Source: JAMXLO01 sp963794185 (GTDB taxonomy: Bacteria > Pseudomonadota > Alphaproteobacteria > Acetobacterales > Acetobacteraceae). From it: DNA of 64,000 nucleotides. Every line of letters begins with the position of its first letter. Positions within the stretch are counted from its first letter, which is position 1. A program made the translations under genes and the position numbers. The notes beneath the pieces were generated by a model. The model did not search any database and was not told the DNA's origin. It saw only the letters and a program-made list of their open reading frames with translations. Shown piece after piece: positions 18,324-27,557 of this stretch. The DNA lies in assembly GCA_963794185.1 (NCBI GenBank), contig CAWCDM010000029.1, positions 1 to 64,000 of the forward strand, given 5' to 3'.

Positions 18324-18407
18324 TGTCATTGCGAGGAGCGCAGCGACGAAGCAAGCTCGGGGTCAGTGCGCGCCCCGAGATTGCTTCGCTGCGCTCGCAA
18401 TGACAGG
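18324..18407. repeat. GTCATTGCGAGGAGCG-type palindromic repeat
   Basis: The arms CTGTCATTGCGAGGAGCGCAG... (18324-18355) and its reverse complement ending at 18407 form a hairpin between the convergent binding-protein and MetX-like genes. This word belongs to a well-known intergenic repeat of many proteobacteria and probably acts as a bidirectional transcription end here. Confidence 0.75.
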
Positions 18408-18422
18408 CGGACAGGCGAACGC

Positions 18423-19415
18423 TTACAGCCGCGCCACGAATTCGCGCAGCGCCGGCGCCCATTTCGCTGCGTCCGCGCCGGACGCCAAATGCCCCTGGTC
18501 GCTGTCGATCTCGAAATACGTCGCATCGACGCCGGCCTTGCGCAGACTGTCCATCACGCCGGGCGCAATGTTCGGCGGGAACAGCGTGTCGGTGCGCGAC
18601 AGCACATACAGCACCGGCACGCGGATCCGCGCCAGCTCCGGTGTCACGTCGAATGACTCCATCGCCCGGCCGAGGATCAGCAGCGAATTCGCGTCGAACT
18701 CGTTGGCCCATACGGTGGCCAGGCGGGTGATTTCGGCCTCGCGGTCGGCGCTCATGCCGTAGCCCTTCAGCGTCTCGACGCGCAACGCCAGCATCGTCGC
18801 GCCCATGCCCGGCGAACCGTAGTAGTCGCCGCCGTTCCAGTTCGGGTCGCGCTCGAAGCGGGCGAGCAGCGTCGCCACGCGACCTCGGCCGGCTGCTCGC
18901 GGCGAGGACACCACCGGCACGATCGCATCCATGGCGTCCGGAAAAGTCACCGCCCACTGAAAGGCCTGGAACCCGCCGTAGGACGGACCGACCACCGCGC
19001 GCAGATGGCGCACGCCGAAATGCTCGAGCAGACGGTGCTGCGCGGTGACGATGTCGGTCAGGGTGATGTGCGGAAAGCACGAGCCGTAGGGCCGGCCCGT
19101 GCGCGGATCAAGCGATGCGGCGTTGGTCGATCCGTAGCTGGATCCCAGCATGTTGGAACACATAACGAAGCAGCGGTCGGTATCGATTGGCGCGCCGGGG
19201 CCCACCAGCGTGCTCCATGCGCCCTCGGACGAACCCGCGCCCGATTCGATCATCCGCTGGCCGCTGGTGTAGCCGTGGGTTACCAGCACCGCATTGCGCC
19301 CGTCCGGCGCAAGGTTGCCGCGGGTGGCATAGGCGATGGTAACCTCGGGCAGAACTTCACCGTTCTGCAGCCGGAAGTCGGCAAAGGTGAAACTGCCGTG
19401 CACGGTTTCGCTCAC
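18423..19415 (-). CDS. MetX-like alpha/beta hydrolase (homoserine acetyltransferase family)
   Basis: 330 residues of the homoserine O-acetyltransferase-like branch. Nucleophile Ser145 sits in GPSYGG, the acid strand is VPVLYVLSRTDTLFP, and the His is in DSDQGHLASG. True MetX proteins act in methionine synthesis; members found in catabolic clusters are often esterases or deacylases, and the neighbours here are catabolic. The GTG start at 19415 was chosen because AGGAG lies seven bases upstream; a longer ATG start adds 27 unlikely residues. Divergent from the next hydrolase by 79 bases. Confidence 0.8.
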   Translation of the reverse strand: MSETVHGSFTFADFRLQNGEVLPEVTIAYATRGNLAPDGRNAVLVTHGYTSGQRMIESGAGSSEGAWSTLVGPGAPIDTDRCFVMCSNMLGSSYGSTNAASLDPRTGRPYGSCFPHITLTDIVTAQHRLLEHFGVRHLRAVVGPSYGGFQAFQWAVTFPDAMDAIVPVVSSPRAAGRGRVATLLARFERDPNWNGGDYYGSPGMGATMLALRVETLKGYGMSADREAEITRLATVWANEFDANSLLILGRAMESFDVTPELARIRVPVLYVLSRTDTLFPPNIAPGVMDSLRKAGVDATYFEIDSDQGHLASGADAAKWAPALREFVARL

Positions 19416-19494
19416 ACTTGTTCTCCTGGCCCGGATTGGCGTCGGGCGCCGTTCTGATAGGCTACAGCAAAACCGCCAGGAGAGGAGCCCCACC

Positions 19495-20262
19495 ATGCCG
19501 ATGCTGCAGCGTCCGGACGGCGAGATCTACTACGAGGAGTACGGCCAGGGCTACCCGATCCTGCTGTTCGCGCCGGGCGGCATGCGCTCGCGCACCGAGA
19601 TGTGGCATTCGCCGGCGGGCACCCCACCGAAGAGCTGGAACGACTGGACACAGGTGCTCGCCGACAACTATCGTGTGGTGGCGATGGACCAGCGCAATGC
19701 GGGTCGCTCGCGCACTGCCATCGAGGCCGACCATGGCTGGCACACCTACGCCGCCGACCATCTCGCGCTGATGGATCACCTGGGCTTCGATCGCTTCCAC
19801 ACATTGGGCGGCTGCATCGGTGGCAGCTTCTGCCTCAAGCTTTGCGAGATCGCGCCCGACCGCGTGACCGCGGCGGTGCTGCAGAATCCGATCGGGCTGC
19901 ATCCGGATTTTCCGGAATATTTCCCGGAGGGATTCGTGGAATGGACGCGTGAGCAGCGCGCCGAACGCCGCGAACTGGACGAGGCGAAGATGCGCGCGTT
20001 CGGGCGGAACATGTGGGGCGGCGAGTTCGTGTTCTGCGTCAGCCGCGACTTCGTGAAGCGCTGTCCGGTGCCGACATTCCTGCTGCCGGGCAATGACAAG
20101 GCGCATCCGGCTGCCACCGCCGCCGAGCTTGCGGCGCTGCTGCCGGGTGTCGAGGTGCTGGACGATTGGCGCGGACCCGAGCATCTGGACCAGCAGCTTC
20201 GCCGTGTCCGGGCGTTCCTCGACCGGCACACGCCGCAGGAAGCACGCGCGCGGGCAGCATAG
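19495..20262 (+). CDS. Alpha/beta hydrolase with cysteine nucleophile
   Basis: 255 residues. The fold is clear (LLFAPGGMRSR, VVAMDQRNAGRS, VPTFLLPGNDKAHP), and the nucleophile elbow is GGCIGG, placing Cys107 where most relatives have Ser. A Cys nucleophile is known in dienelactone hydrolase and a few other branches. The His candidate is in RGPEHLDQQ. AGGAGAGGAG lies just before the ATG. It begins the rightward set hydrolase, NHL protein, Rieske oxygenase with short gaps, so it probably handles an ester, lactone or ring-opened product of the same pathway. Confidence 0.85.
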   Translation: MPMLQRPDGEIYYEEYGQGYPILLFAPGGMRSRTEMWHSPAGTPPKSWNDWTQVLADNYRVVAMDQRNAGRSRTAIEADHGWHTYAADHLALMDHLGFDRFHTLGGCIGGSFCLKLCEIAPDRVTAAVLQNPIGLHPDFPEYFPEGFVEWTREQRAERRELDEAKMRAFGRNMWGGEFVFCVSRDFVKRCPVPTFLLPGNDKAHPAATAAELAALLPGVEVLDDWRGPEHLDQQLRRVRAFLDRHTPQEARARAA

Positions 20263-20274
20263 GGGGAGACAGCC

Positions 20275-21233
20275 ATGGCAACGATCGTGGGATCAGGCGA
20301 GTATCGCTACGAGGTCATCGAGAACTTTGGGCAAGCTGCCACCCGGTTGGCACTACGGCGAAGTTGCCGCGGTCGGTGTGGACAGCAAGGACAATGTCTA
20401 CGTGTTCGCCCGCAGCGAGCACCCGATGATCGTGTTCGATCGCGACGGCAACTTCCTGCGCTCCTGGGGCGAGGGGCTGTTCAGACGCCCGCACGGCGTG
20501 CACCTCGCGCCGGACGATACGATCTACTGCACCGACGATGGCGATCACACGGTGCGCAGGATGACGCTGGACGGCAAGATGCTGCTGGAGATCGGCATGC
20601 CGGGCGAGCCGTCGCCGTACATGAGCGGCGAGCCGTTCAACCGCTGCACCCACACGGCGCTGTCGCCCGAGGGCGACCTGTATGTGTCCGACGGCTACGG
20701 CAACGCGCGCGTTCACAAATATTCGCCGAATGGGAAGCTGCAGTTCTCCTGGGGCGAGCCGGGCACCGATCCGGGCGCGTTCAACATCGTGCACAACATC
20801 TGCTGCGACGAGGACGGGTGGGTGTATGTCGCGGATCGCGAGAACCATCGCGTGCAGGTGTTCGACGGCAGGGGAAAATACCACGCGCAGTGGAACAACA
20901 TGCATCGCCCCTGCGGGCTGTGCATGACGCGCGGGCGCAATCCGCTCGCCTATGTCGGCGAGAGCGGGCCGGGGATGGCGGTGAATGCGAAATCTCCCGG
21001 CATCGGCCCGCGCGTCAGCATCGTGACGCATGAAGGCAAACCGCTGGCACGGCTGGGCGATGCGACGCGCGACCGGCCGAGCCAGTTCGTCGCGCCGCAC
21101 GGCGTGGCGATCGACTCGCGCGGCGACATCTATGTGGGCGAGGTATCGCGAACCGCGATGCGGAACCGCGGCACGCCGATTGCGGCCGGAGGAGGATATC
21201 CGCTGCATGCAGAAGCTGGTGAAGTTGGGCTGA
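20275..21233 (+). CDS. NHL/beta-propeller repeat protein (peptidylamidoglycolate lyase-like), two frameshifts
   Basis: About 318 residues built from beta-propeller NHL repeats, with recurring VxxDxxGNVYVxD-like units (GVDSKDNVYVF, LSPEGDLYVSDGYGNARVHKYSP, DGWVYVADRENHRVQVFD). Proteins of this kind with peptidylamidoglycolate-lyase similarity are common in catabolic clusters; the reaction is unknown. The frame breaks at the GGG at 20329-20331 (with two Gs: ENFGKLPPGWHYGEV) and again around 21180-21190, after which it reads PEEDIRCMQKLVKLG to a TGA that overlaps the Rieske ATG (TGATG). Both look like one-base insertions, since the span is a multiple of three only after removing two bases. Confidence 0.8.
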
Positions 21234-22478
21234 TGCTGAGCGAGGCGCGCAACAGACTGCTGACCGAGGTCGGTCCCGGGACGCGGATGGGCGCGCTGCT
21301 GCGTCGCTACTGGCAGCCGATCGCCGCGGTTTCCGAACTGGCGGACAACCCTACTAAGCCGGTGCGGCTGTCTGGGCGAAGACCTTGTGCTATACAAGGA
21401 TTTGTCCGGGCACTACGGGTTGCTGGAACGCCATTGCCCGCATCGCAGCGCCGACCTTTCGTATGGCATCGTCGAGGCGTGCGGACTGCGGTGCAGCTAT
21501 CATGGCTGGCGGTTCGACGCGAGCGGTGCATGCCGCGAACAGCCGTTCGAGGATATCGACGCGCCGGAGGTGCGCTTCCGCGATCAGATCCGTATTCAGG
21601 CCTATCGCGTCGAGGCGAAGGCGGGTCTGATCTGGGCGTATCTTGGCCCGGACCCCGCACCGCTGCTGCCGAACTGGGAGCCGTTCAGTTGGAACAACGG
21701 CTTCGTGCAGATCGTGTTCTCGGTGGTGCCGTGCAACTGGTTCCAGTGCCAGGAGAACTCGATCGATCCGGTGCATTTCGAGTGGATGCACGACAACTGG
21801 GGACGCCGGCTGGCAGGGCACAACGGGGCGTATTCGCCGCGCCATCTCAAGCTGGCGTTCGATGAATTCAAGTACGGGCTGGTCTATCGCCGCGTGCGCG
21901 AGGATTCGGACGAGACGAACCAGCTATGGACGGTCGGTCGCGTCTGCCTGTGGCCGAACGCGCTGTTCACAGGCAACCACTTCGAGTGGCGCGTGCCGAT
22001 CGACGATACCTCGACATTGAGCGTCGGCTGGTTCTTCACGCGTGTACCGAAGGATCGCGAGCCGTTCGTGCAGGGCAGTATTCCGTACTGGCACGCACCG
22101 GTCACCGATGCCGCGACGGGCCGCTGGATCACCAGCCACATCATGAACCAGGATTTTGTCGGCTGGGTGGGACAGGGGGCGATCACCGATCGGCGGCGAG
22201 AACACCTCGGGCGCAGCGACCGCGGGATCATCATGATGCGGCAGCGCTTCTTTCAGGATCTCGAAACGGTGGCTGCCGGCGGCGATCCCAAGGCGATCGT
22301 GCGCGACCCGGAGGTGAACCGCTGCATCACGCTGCCGATCATCGGGCGCAGGCAATTTGTCGAAGGCCTGACGCGCGAGGAAGTCGAGGCCACTGCGCGC
22401 CGCGAATTCCCGTTTCTTGTCGGGCAACCTGAGGAGGTTCGACAGGCTTACGACGAGGCGATGGGATTTGACGGCTGA
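21233..22478 (+). CDS. Rieske non-heme iron oxygenase, alpha subunit (phthalate dioxygenase-like), frameshifted
   Basis: About 414 residues. The Rieske 2Fe-2S ligands are CPHRSADL and CSYHGW (C-x-H ... C-x2-H), and the mononuclear iron site is in QENSIDPVHFEWMH. The opening MLSEARNRLLTEVGPGTRMGALLRRYWQPIA is characteristic of phthalate 4,5-dioxygenase-like oxygenases, which hydroxylate or demethylate aromatic substrates with a separate reductase, not found here. The frame breaks at the GGG at 21374-21376; with two Gs it reads RLSGEDLVLYKDLSG. Its ATG overlaps the stop of the NHL protein gene. It ends convergent with the amidohydrolase. Confidence 0.9.
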
Positions 22479-23552
22479 TCCGGAACCGCGATGCCCAGCA
22501 ACCGCGCTGCATTCAGACCGAGTATCGCCGCGCGGACCTCCGCGCTCAAACCAGTGGCGCCTTCGATGAAGCCGATCGGATCGATTTCTCCCATGTCGGC
22601 CGGGTAGTCCGTGCCCATCAGGACATGGTCTGCGCCGTACTGCCGCACGAGATATTCCAACTGAGGATGCGTGTAGACCAGCGTGTCGAAGTAAAGCCGC
22701 TTCAGATAGTCGGTCGGCATTTTCCGGACTTGCTCGCAGCAATCGGGACGCGCGCTGGCGGCATGGTCGATGCGGCCCGAATAGGCCGGCAGGTAGCCGC
22801 CGCCATGCGCAAGCACCAATTTCAGGTTCGGACACGCCTCCAGCACGCCACCGAAGATCAGGTGATGCACCGCCACCGTGGTATCCAGCGGATTGCCGAT
22901 CACGTTGGTGAAGTAGTGGTCGGCGAAGCGTCGAGCCTCGGTGAAACCTGTCGGATGCATGAAGATCGTCAGCCCGAGCTCTTCGGCCTTGGCGAAGATC
23001 CTGCGGAAGCGCTCGGCTGACAGGTCCTCGCCGGCGACGTTGGTTGCGATCTCGATGCCGCGCAGGCCGAGCGATTTGTGCAGCCGCTCCAGTTCGCCAA
23101 CCGCCAGCTCGGGAGCCTGGAACGGCACGGTGCCCAGTCCGACGAAACGATCCGGATGGCGCGCGACGATGTCAGCGATATTGTCGTTGATTGCGCGCGC
23201 GGTGGCGATGCCGAGATCGGGCGGCGTGTCATAGTAGGTCTGGTTCGGCGCCGGCGTGATCGCCTGGATGTCGATGCCCATCACGTCCATGTCGGCGAGC
23301 CGCCGTTCCACCGAGGTGAACTGCACGCGGGTCCGTTCGCCCTGCTCCCTGTTGACCTCGCGTGTGCGCGCGTTGGCGAACACGTCGCGCGGCCGGCGTT
23401 CCACCTGACCGGCGGCAGCGGAACATCGCCTCGGCCGCTTCCGTCAGCACGTGGCAATGGATATCGACGGTGAAATGCTTGCCGCGCGGGTGAGGCGGCC
23501 CCGGGAAGCGGCCGGGAATACGTGCGCCCGAGGGCAGGCAACTGAACAGCAT
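22448..23552 (-). CDS. ACMSD-like amidohydrolase (amidohydrolase 2 family), frameshifted near the N-terminus
   Basis: About 367 residues of the aminocarboxymuconate-semialdehyde decarboxylase-like family, which decarboxylate or hydrolyse aromatic-derived acids. Metal ligands are visible: HCH in VDIHCHVL, His in IFMHPTGF, His in LVLAHGGG and Asp in LMGTDYPADMG. The frame changes by one base between about 23400 and 23425, separating the first 40 residues, which carry the HxH motif, from the rest. The ATG at 23552 directly abuts the stop of the upstream dehydrogenase gene, so the two are co-transcribed. The 3' end overlaps the Rieske gene by 31 bases on the other strand. Confidence 0.85.
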
Positions 23553-24653
23553 CTATGCAAATCCTGTCTCTGCGACGCGTCCGATCTGTGACGCGTCCAT
23601 GCCCGCAAGCCCCATGCGCTCCAGCGTGCGCGCCGCGGCAGCGAAGTCGTTTCCGGTCATCGAGCGCACCAGCGTGATCAGCGCATCGATCGCCGGCGTC
23701 GCTACGCCACAGGCGGCACCCAATGCACTCATCGGCATCAGGCCGACCGGCACGTCCTCGGTGATGTATTTATGGTCGAACGACTTCGGCGTCCCTGTCG
23801 CCTGATACGGTCCATCGCTGTTGGTCGTAAGAAGCTGGCAGGTCTCGACCAGTGTCGCGCCGCGCACGCCGTAGACACGCTCGAACCAGTCCTCCAGCGT
23901 CGGCACCGACGCGCCCAGCGCTGCCGCAACCGCCACGCGTTCCGCATTGATCGCTTCGTACAGGCGCGCGACCGACGGCGTCACGCCCTCGGCGTAGAAC
24001 CTGTAGCTCTCGCCGCGATCGATCTTGCCCGCATTGGCGACGCAGTTCGCGACATGCAGCATCGCATTGGCATTGGTGAAGCCTGTATGCACGACGGTCG
24101 GCGCGGCGACTGCGTGTGGGAACAGCGTCGAAAGACGGAAGAACACCGCATCCGTGCGACGGCCGGGAAACGCGGCGATCTGCAGCCAGCGCTTCTTCAC
24201 GATCGGACGTATCCGCGTCGGGCCGAGCCGCCAGCAGGAATACGGATAGTTGTCCATCTCGGCGACATCGACATCCGCGCGGCAGTTGGCCGCGTTCAGC
24301 GTGCGCCGGACAGCCAGCGATCCGCCGGTGTTGCCCTGGATCAGCAGGATCACCTGTCCGTCGCGCAGCATCGGTGCGAGCGACCGCGCCACCGCCGTCT
24401 GTGCATTGCCGCCCGTCACGATGATGATCACATCGCTGCCGTCCACGGCGGTGCGCAGGTCCGTCGTTGCATGCTCGACCGCGGCAAACCCGCCAGGGTC
24501 GCCTTCGACCTCAACGCCGCCACGGTCGCGGATCTCCGCAAGCCGCGTGTCGTCGAGGTCGTGCAGCCGCAATCTGTGCCCGGCGATACCCAGTTCGGCA
24601 ACCAGATAAACGCCGCCGATGCCCGCGCCGATGATGGCAACCGTCGCCGTCAC
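23553..24653 (-). CDS. NAD(P)-dependent octopine/nopaline dehydrogenase family protein
   Basis: 366 residues. The N-terminal Rossmann motif is VAIIGAGIGGVYLVAELG, and the C-terminal domain fits the opine dehydrogenase/ketopantoate reductase fold (GFTNANAMLHVANCVANAGK with the family His and Asn). Members oxidise or reduce opines, hydroxy acids and related compounds. The GTG start at 24653 overlaps the CaiB stop by 4 bases (GTGA), which argues for co-translation and against the longer frame to 24965. Confidence 0.8.
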   Translation of the reverse strand: MTATVAIIGAGIGGVYLVAELGIAGHRLRLHDLDDTRLAEIRDRGGVEVEGDPGGFAAVEHATTDLRTAVDGSDVIIIVTGGNAQTAVARSLAPMLRDGQVILLIQGNTGGSLAVRRTLNAANCRADVDVAEMDNYPYSCWRLGPTRIRPIVKKRWLQIAAFPGRRTDAVFFRLSTLFPHAVAAPTVVHTGFTNANAMLHVANCVANAGKIDRGESYRFYAEGVTPSVARLYEAINAERVAVAAALGASVPTLEDWFERVYGVRGATLVETCQLLTTNSDGPYQATGTPKSFDHKYITEDVPVGLMPMSALGAACGVATPAIDALITLVRSMTGNDFAAAARTLERMGLAGMDASQIGRVAETGFA

Positions 24654-25807
24654 GCGATCGCGCCCGACTGCCGGAGCTGGCCGAGCGTATCCCTGTCGAA
24701 GCCCAGCATCTTGCTCAGCACCTCGTCGGTGTGCTGTCCCGGTGTCGGCACCGGTCCCACCCGGCCGGGCGTCCGCGACATCTTCACGGTCACGCCTGGC
24801 ACGTACATCTCGCCGGCCACCGCATCTTCCATCTTCACCAGCATCTCGCGCTCCCACAGATGCGGGTCCTTCGCGACCTCGGGGATCGTCCGCACCGGTG
24901 CGACCGGCACGCCGATCTCCATCAGCGCGTTGCAGATCGTCTCCATCGTCCGATCCGCGCACCACGCCTCCAGCGCCTGGCGGCGACCGTCGCCGCCGCT
25001 ATGACCGCCAGTCAGCGGCTCCGCATCGCTGCTGCCGGTGGTTGCACCGGAAACCAGTTGCATCAGCCGCCCGGCCATATCCCGCCCGCCGGCGGAGATC
25101 ACCACCCAGCCGTCCTTGGCGCGATACGGCGGCCGTCCGGCCTCGCCGCCTTCCTCGCCGGTCGCCAGATAGTACGAGGTCGGGATCTCGACCATGGTCA
25201 GCGCCGAATCCAGCAGGCAGACATCGACCAGTTGCCCCTCGCCGGTGCGATCGCGATGGCGCAGCGCGGCCAGCGTGCCGATCGTCGCGTGCAGCGCGGT
25301 GTAGCGATCGACGACGGACGATGCGGTCCCGAGCGGCCGGCCGACCGGCTGGCCGGTCAACGTCATCAGGCCGCTCATCGCCTGCCCGAGCGGATCGAAT
25401 GCCGGGCGTTCGGTGTAGGGACCGTACTGGCCAAAACCGGAAACGGACACCAGGATGATGTCGGACTTCAGCGCGCTCAGCCGTTCGTAGTCGAAGCCCA
25501 TGGCGCGCATGGTGCCGGGGCGGAAGTTCTCCAGCACGACGTCGGACTGCTTGACAAGTTCGGCGAAGATCTCCTTGCCGCGCGGATTCCGCAGGTCCAG
25601 ACAGATGCTCTTCTTGCCGCGATTGTAAACCGTGAAATACACGCTCTGGCCGCGCACCATCGGCGGGTGCTTGCGCGTTTCCTCGCCGCCCGGCCGTTCG
25701 ATCTTGATGACCTCTGCGCCCAGATCGGACAGGATCATGCCGCCGCGTGGACCTGCCTGGTAGCGCGCCAGTTCGAGCACGCGGACGCCGTCGAGACTGA
25801 GGCTCAT
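24650..25807 (-). CDS. CaiB/BaiF family CoA-transferase
   Basis: 385 residues of the class III CoA-transferase family. The N-terminus VRVLELARYQAGPRGGMILSDLGAEVIKIE, the conserved VVLENFRPGTM and the internal ILVSVSGFGQYGPY are diagnostic; the catalytic Asp is expected near FDPLGQAMSG. These enzymes move CoA between carboxylic acids without a covalent acyl-enzyme anhydride of the class I type. First gene of the leftward set CaiB, dehydrogenase, ACMSD-like, probably activating the acid of the aromatic or terpenoid pathway. Confidence 0.9.
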   Translation of the reverse strand: MSLSLDGVRVLELARYQAGPRGGMILSDLGAEVIKIERPGGEETRKHPPMVRGQSVYFTVYNRGKKSICLDLRNPRGKEIFAELVKQSDVVLENFRPGTMRAMGFDYERLSALKSDIILVSVSGFGQYGPYTERPAFDPLGQAMSGLMTLTGQPVGRPLGTASSVVDRYTALHATIGTLAALRHRDRTGEGQLVDVCLLDSALTMVEIPTSYYLATGEEGGEAGRPPYRAKDGWVVISAGGRDMAGRLMQLVSGATTGSSDAEPLTGGHSGGDGRRQALEAWCADRTMETICNALMEIGVPVAPVRTIPEVAKDPHLWEREMLVKMEDAVAGEMYVPGVTVKMSRTPGRVGPVPTPGQHTDEVLSKMLGFDRDTLGQLRQSGAIA

Positions 25808-25872
25808 GGCGATCCCTCCTTGATTGCTGCGACACAGAAGCGGGAAACGCTAGGACCCGGCCTTGCAGGGTG

Positions 25873-27273
25873 TCAAACGTTGCGCCGGGCCAATGCGCGT
25901 ACCTGCGCCTCCACCGCGGCGAGGTCGTTCGGCAGCACGGTGAAGCGTTCCTGCCGGTCGAACAGATCGGCAAGTCGCGGCGGCAGAGCGGGGCGAATTC
26001 CGGTGGCGCGCTCGATCGCGTCGGGGAACTTCGCCGGATGCGCGGTCGCCATCGCAATGGTCGCCACGCCATGCCCGGGTGGATTGGCACGCGCCGCCGC
26101 GATGCCGATGGCGGTGTGCGGATCTGCCAGATAGCCGGCCGCCTCGTGCAGCCGGGCGATCTCCTCGGCGGTGCCGGCGTCATCCAGGCGGAATCCATGA
26201 AAAACCGTGCGGCAGCGATGCCACGCCGCTTCCGGCACCGCCATCCTCCCGGTCGCGCGGAAGTCAGTCATGGCCTCGGCCGTTGCCGCGCCGTCGCGAT
26301 CCAGCAGTTCGAACAGCAGGCGCTCGAAATTGGAACTCACCTGGATGTCCATGCTCGGTGACAGGCTCGGCTGCACTTCCGCGATCGACATGTCGTTCGC
26401 GGCGAGAAAGCGCGCCAGGATATCGTTGCGGTTGGAACCGGCGATGAGGCGCGCCACCGGCAGCCCCATCCGCCGTGCCACCCAGGCGGCGAGGATGTTG
26501 CCGAAGTTTCCTGTCGGCACGCTGAACGCCACCTCGCGATCCGGCGCACCGAGCGCGAGCGCGGCTGCCACGTAATACGGCACCTGTGCGGCGATGCGCG
26601 CCCAGTTGATCGAGTTCACCGCCGACAGATGCATCGCCTGGCGGAACGGCACGTCGCCGAACATCGCCTTCACCAGGTCCTGGCAGTCGTCGAACGTGCC
26701 TTCGATTGCCACATTGCCGACATTGGGCGCATGCACCGTCGTCATCTGGCGGCGCTGCACGTCGCTGATGCGCTCGTGCGGGTGCAGGAACACGATGTCG
26801 ACTCGGTCGCGGCCGGCGAACGCCTCGATCGCGGCTGAGCCGGTGTCGCCCGAGGTGGCGCCGACGATCGTCACGCGCGCGTCGCGCGTGGTGAGTACAT
26901 GGTCGAACAGGCGGCCGAGCAGTTGCAGCGCCATGTCCTTGAAGGCCAGCGTCGGTCCGTGGAACAGCTCCTGCACGAACAGGCTGGTGTCGAGCTGGAC
27001 CAGCGGCACGACGGCCGGATGACCGAACCCCGCATAGGCGTTGTGGCAGAGGCCCTGCAGCGTCGCGAACGGGATTGCATCGCCGATGAACGGCTGCATC
27101 ACCCGCGCGGCGAGTTCCGGATAGGGCAGGCCGCGCAGCGCGCGCCAGTCCGCATGCGAGAAGTGCGGCCACGCCTCCGGCGCATAGAGGCCGCCATCCT
27201 CGGCCAGGCCTGCCAGCAGCACGCCGGCGAAGTCGCGCACGGGCGCCTGCCCGCGGGTGGAGACGTAGCGCAT
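25873..27273 (-). CDS. thrC: Threonine synthase
   Basis: 466 residues; converts O-phosphohomoserine to threonine with PLP. It begins MRYVSTRGQAP and has the PLP-lysine segment FHGPTLAFKDMALQLLGR, GATSGDTGSAAIEAFAG for phosphate binding, and VPTGNFGNILAAWVARRMGLP. The start at 27273 was chosen because threonine synthases begin at this motif; 46 codons upstream are unlike it. In many alphaproteobacteria thrC lies just downstream of the cytochrome oxidase/SURF1 block; here the distance is about 5 kb, filled by other genes. Confidence 0.95.
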   Translation of the reverse strand: MRYVSTRGQAPVRDFAGVLLAGLAEDGGLYAPEAWPHFSHADWRALRGLPYPELAARVMQPFIGDAIPFATLQGLCHNAYAGFGHPAVVPLVQLDTSLFVQELFHGPTLAFKDMALQLLGRLFDHVLTTRDARVTIVGATSGDTGSAAIEAFAGRDRVDIVFLHPHERISDVQRRQMTTVHAPNVGNVAIEGTFDDCQDLVKAMFGDVPFRQAMHLSAVNSINWARIAAQVPYYVAAALALGAPDREVAFSVPTGNFGNILAAWVARRMGLPVARLIAGSNRNDILARFLAANDMSIAEVQPSLSPSMDIQVSSNFERLLFELLDRDGAATAEAMTDFRATGRMAVPEAAWHRCRTVFHGFRLDDAGTAEEIARLHEAAGYLADPHTAIGIAAARANPPGHGVATIAMATAHPAKFPDAIERATGIRPALPPRLADLFDRQERFTVLPNDLAAVEAQVRALARRNV

Positions 27274-27557
27274 GGCGGTCAGGCTAGGCCCCGCCTCATT
27301 GTGTCGCAACCAGATGCGAATCGAAGCCAGCTTTGACTGGTCCGTTGCGCTCCGCGATGTCGGCCCAAGGCGAGCCGGTGCGCAGGCGCCGTTAGGTGCC
27401 GTGGGATTCAACGCAGCATGCGGCGGAAGTTAGGAAATAAGCAATCAAAGGCACAAAGTCCCATCAACTCTATGACCGCTGGAGCAAGCCAGGCTTAGCC
27501 GGTGCTTGCTCCCCAGCCACGGCTTCAGCTAGCCTCGCAGTCGATAGGGGGAACCGC

